From assembly GCA_017305665.1 (NCBI GenBank), contig JAFKKH010000024.1, positions 47,820 to 111,819 on the forward strand: a DNA stretch of 64,000 nucleotides, read 5' to 3'. Of this stretch, positions 62,014 to 64,000 are shown in pieces; the stretch's first letter is position 1; each line of letters starts with the position of its first letter. The translations under genes were made by a program, and so were the position numbers. The notes beneath the pieces were generated by a model that worked only from the letters and a program-made list of their open reading frames with translations, ran no database searches and had not been told where the DNA came from. Source of the stretch: Hyphomicrobiales bacterium (GTDB lineage: Bacteria; Pseudomonadota; Alphaproteobacteria; Rhizobiales; Xanthobacteraceae).

Positions 62014-62312
62014 AAGTACGCTCCATCAGCAATTGTTCGAGACGCATTTGCTCCTCGCCGGAGAATTTCCGCTGGCGGCTTTCATTCCAGTTGACGATGA
62101 CCGTCCTCCCGTACAATTGCCGCGGCGCAACAAAAGCGGCTGGCCGAACACGGAAACAAGCACGGCGGATGCGGCGACAAAGCCTCGAAACATCGATCCG
62201 TTAAATTAAAAATTAAAAACAGCCGATCAAACCGCAAACCTGCCCCTGCAGGCAAGCCACCGTCTCGCGAACTCACAGGTCAAAATCCGAATGGCGACGG
62301 CCGGGCTAAGGT
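62014..62312. other. 299-bp gap with an AT-rich tract
   Basis: No gene is supported. Around 62200-62222 lies a run of A and T (TTAAATTAAAAATTAAAAA) that is very unusual for this GC-rich genome and could act as an UP element or curved-DNA promoter region. Possible leftward or rightward promoters were not resolved. Confidence 0.45.
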
Positions 62313-62348
62313 ATGGAACCATTTCCGGGCATTGCCGTTTGGTTGGCC

Positions 62349-62852
62349 ATGACCAATCCTTGGCCCTCCGAGCCGAACAGCCGTGGCGTTATTCCCGCGC
62401 GGCCGCTCCGTGGCCAGCTTCTGCTTGTCGGCAGCGCAGCCATTCTGGTGATCGGCGGGATTTTCCTCTGGCGGATAGGTGTCCACGATACGCCTGCTCC
62501 CCCGCCTGTCAGGACGGCCGCGGTGGCTGTGCCGGCGAAAAACCCCCAACTTGAGGAATTGCTCAAGGCAACGCGGGCACTGAACACCACCCAGCAGCAG
62601 GCGATCGATCAGTTGCAGGTACTGCAGGATACGGTCGCGTCCCAGGCGGCTGCGCTCAAGACCTCATCCGAACAGGTCACCGAACTGAACGACAAGCTGG
62701 AAGCACTGCGCCAGTCGTTCGCCAGCGTACAAACGGCCGCGGACCAGGAAGCAAAACCGGCGGCGCGCGAAGTCAAACGATCGCCGCCACGTCAACGGCA
62801 TAGGCCGCGCCGGACCTCCTCGAAGCGCCACGGTGTGCGCACCCACCATTGA
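62349..62852 (+). CDS. Small membrane-anchored coiled-coil protein
   Basis: The 167-residue product (an ATG at 62313 would add 12 residues) has one membrane helix (about 23-43, 'LLLVGSAAILVIGGIFLW'), a Pro/Ala linker, and a coiled coil (about 64-135, 'LEELLKATRALNTTQQQAI', 'VTELNDKLEALRQSF'). A very basic tail ends it. No known family is claimed. Confidence 0.72.
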   Translation: MTNPWPSEPNSRGVIPARPLRGQLLLVGSAAILVIGGIFLWRIGVHDTPAPPPVRTAAVAVPAKNPQLEELLKATRALNTTQQQAIDQLQVLQDTVASQAAALKTSSEQVTELNDKLEALRQSFASVQTAADQEAKPAAREVKRSPPRQRHRPRRTSSKRHGVRTHH

Positions 62853-63009
62853 CGCGCGGCACGAGGAGCAGCACGAAAAACGGACGTTTTCCCCGCGACA
62901 TCGGAAGCGACAAGGGATACAAGCGCGCGGCGGCGCCTTGAGGGACGCCGGCGTGATGGAGCTGTCAAACTCCGCGATTAAAATGACAATGAAGGATAGG
63001 CTTCGATAG

Positions 63010-63360
63010 ATGAGTGGATTCAAGGAACCGGGCTTCGCTGACCGTCAGAAAGCGGCGTTGGAAGCGCGGAAGAACATGCTGAACAGGTTTCGCGCCCAGC
63101 CGGGTGCCGACGATCCCGCTGTGATGCAGCGGCGGGCCGAACGCGAGGCTCAAGCCGCGGCGCGCGAACAAGCGCGACAGGCTCGTGAAGCCGAGAAGGC
63201 GGCTCAAAAGGCCCGCGAAGCCGAGGCGGCAGCGGCAGCAGCCGCACAGCTCGCGCGTGAAAAAGAAGAAGCGGCCGCCGCGGAAGCCGCGCTCGAAGCT
63301 GAACGCAAGGCCGCACGCGATGCCCGCTATGCCGCGCGGAAGAGCAGAAAGAAGAGATAA
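63010..63360 (+). CDS. DUF6481 family protein
   Basis: The 116-residue protein starts with the family box 'FKEPGFADRQKAALEARKNML' (in part) and 'RFRAQPGADDPAVMQRRAER'. It then runs as a long Ala/Glu/Arg helix and ends in 'ARDARYAARKSRKKR'. It is common in alphaproteobacteria and its function is unknown. Confidence 0.88.
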   Translation: MSGFKEPGFADRQKAALEARKNMLNRFRAQPGADDPAVMQRRAEREAQAAAREQARQAREAEKAAQKAREAEAAAAAAAQLAREKEEAAAAEAALEAERKAARDARYAARKSRKKR

Positions 63361-63415
63361 TCAAAATGTTGGTGGCAGGCGCAATCTGACCGCCTGCCGC
63401 CAATGAGCGCCGCGC

Positions 63416-63652
63416 CTACTTGCTCATCTTGTCCATCTTGTCGTGCTTCTTCATGCCGCTCTTGGACATGGTATCCTTCGACATCTTATCTTTGGACATG
63501 GAGCCGTGCTTCATGCCGTCCTTGGACATGCTCTCCTTTTTCATTCCATCGCTCTTGCTCATGTTGTCCATGGCGAACGCGGCCGGCGCCAGCATCAAGC
63601 CCGCGGAGACAACCGCGGCGAGGAGTCCGAGAGAAATCGGCTTGCGCATCAT
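63416..63652 (-). CDS. Exported pentapeptide MXKDX repeat protein
   Basis: The 78-residue protein has a signal peptide (about 1-27, 'LLAAVVSAGLMLAPAAFA') followed by tandem five-residue units such as MSKDG, MKKES, MSKDK and MSKSG (about 28-78). This matches the small MXKDX repeat family of proteobacteria. The start at 63652 follows GAAAGGA; a second ATG is the next codon. Function is unknown; the Met/Lys/Asp/His content suggests metal binding. Confidence 0.85.
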   Translation of the reverse strand: MMRKPISLGLLAAVVSAGLMLAPAAFAMDNMSKSDGMKKESMSKDGMKHGSMSKDKMSKDTMSKSGMKKHDKMDKMSK

Positions 63653-63838
63653 ATTTGATCCTTTCCTGTCGTGGCGAATACCGCCCGATTGCCTGTACGG
63701 CACAGGACCACTGGTTGTTACGCGCGCAGCCTGACTATCGTGACTTGATTTTCCGCCCGCTCGCTGCGGCGAAGCCAGTGAGCTCGCAACGGACAGCCAC
63801 ATGATCGCAGAAGGAGACGCCTCCGGCGTGGAGGGTCC

Positions 63839-64000
63839 TTACGTGGCGGCGGCCTGCTCGATTTCGGCGAGTTCTTGACCTTCCTGGACGATATCGCCGA
63901 TTTTGCATGTGATGGATTTCAGGACGCCGGCGTAGGGGGCGCGCAGGGTCTGCTCCATCTTCATCACTTCCAGGGTGAGGATCGGCGCGCCCTTCTCGAG
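63839..64000 (-). CDS. Biotin carboxyl carrier domain, 3' end of a carboxylase subunit gene (partial)
   Basis: The last 53 residues of a gene that begins beyond the right edge are seen. They hold the biotinylation box 'LTLEVMKMEQTLRAP' with the biotin-accepting lysine between the two methionines, then 'AGVLKSITCKIGDIVQEGQELAEIE'-type strands (in part). This is a biotin-dependent carboxylase such as the alpha subunit of acetyl-, propionyl- or methylcrotonyl-CoA carboxylase; the fragment cannot tell them apart. Confidence 0.88.
   Translation of the reverse strand, partial: LEKGAPILTLEVMKMEQTLRAPYAGVLKSITCKIGDIVQEGQELAEIEQAAAT

Noticed and set aside
61904-62276. Short leftward frames upstream of the 174-residue secreted protein
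   Set aside because: They overlap the signal-peptide region in another frame or each other, and lack ribosome sites.

Overview
The window looks like part of a GC-rich alphaproteobacterial chromosome, most likely from the Bradyrhizobium / Rhodopseudomonas / Afipia group. The clues are an aapJQMP amino-acid transporter next to metC, a NodT-type efflux operon, a DUF6481 protein, an MXKDX-repeat protein and the general style of the genes. No species is claimed.

Positions 1 to about 28,490 are the right part of an integrated tailed phage of the HK97 head type; its tail genes must lie beyond the left edge. Read from right to left: a rightward lysogeny operon (25,339-28,451) ends in a tyrosine integrase, which abuts a tRNA-Cys gene cut at its anticodon loop (28,480-28,516). 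Next comes an immunity region (23,160-24,430) with two divergent HTH regulators, and with two pairs of 15-bp palindromes placed on both sides of the rightward regulator. A long leftward early operon (about 22,500-10,158) follows. It carries an initiator-like tRNA, a CtrA-like DNA-binding protein without a receiver domain, an MT-A70 methylase, two ParB-fold proteins, a J-domain protein, a TSCPD protein, a CHC2/TOPRIM primase and a P4-type helicase. Most of its genes overlap by ATGA, GTGA or TGATG. A NusG-like protein (9,132-9,779) and two hairpins separate early from late genes. The late leftward head operon holds HNH, small terminase, large terminase, portal, a collagen-like protein, ClpP-type protease, major capsid and two small head-region genes.

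Positions 28,622-38,526 hold a DTW-domain tRNA-modification gene and a four-gene RND efflux operon (outer-membrane factor, fusion protein, two permeases). Positions 39,328-41,710 hold cyclopropane fatty acid synthase and cysteine synthase. Positions 41,753-47,837 hold the aap operon and divergent metC. A Na/Pi-cotransporter-like gene follows, then a leftward cell-envelope cluster: an LAB_N protein and family 2 glycosyltransferase, a PAP2 phosphatase and family 39 glycosyltransferase, and the pbpC / alpha-2-macroglobulin pair. The right end carries tRNA-Arg(UCU), several small exported or coiled-coil proteins, and the 3' end of a biotin-carrier subunit gene.

The points most worth following up are the duplicated operator pairs with identical 35-bp spacing, the CtrA-like phage protein, the split tRNA-Cys attachment site, the initiator-like phage tRNA, the NusG-like protein at the early/late boundary, and a strongly ribosome-bound 53-residue gene encoded opposite to the early operon.
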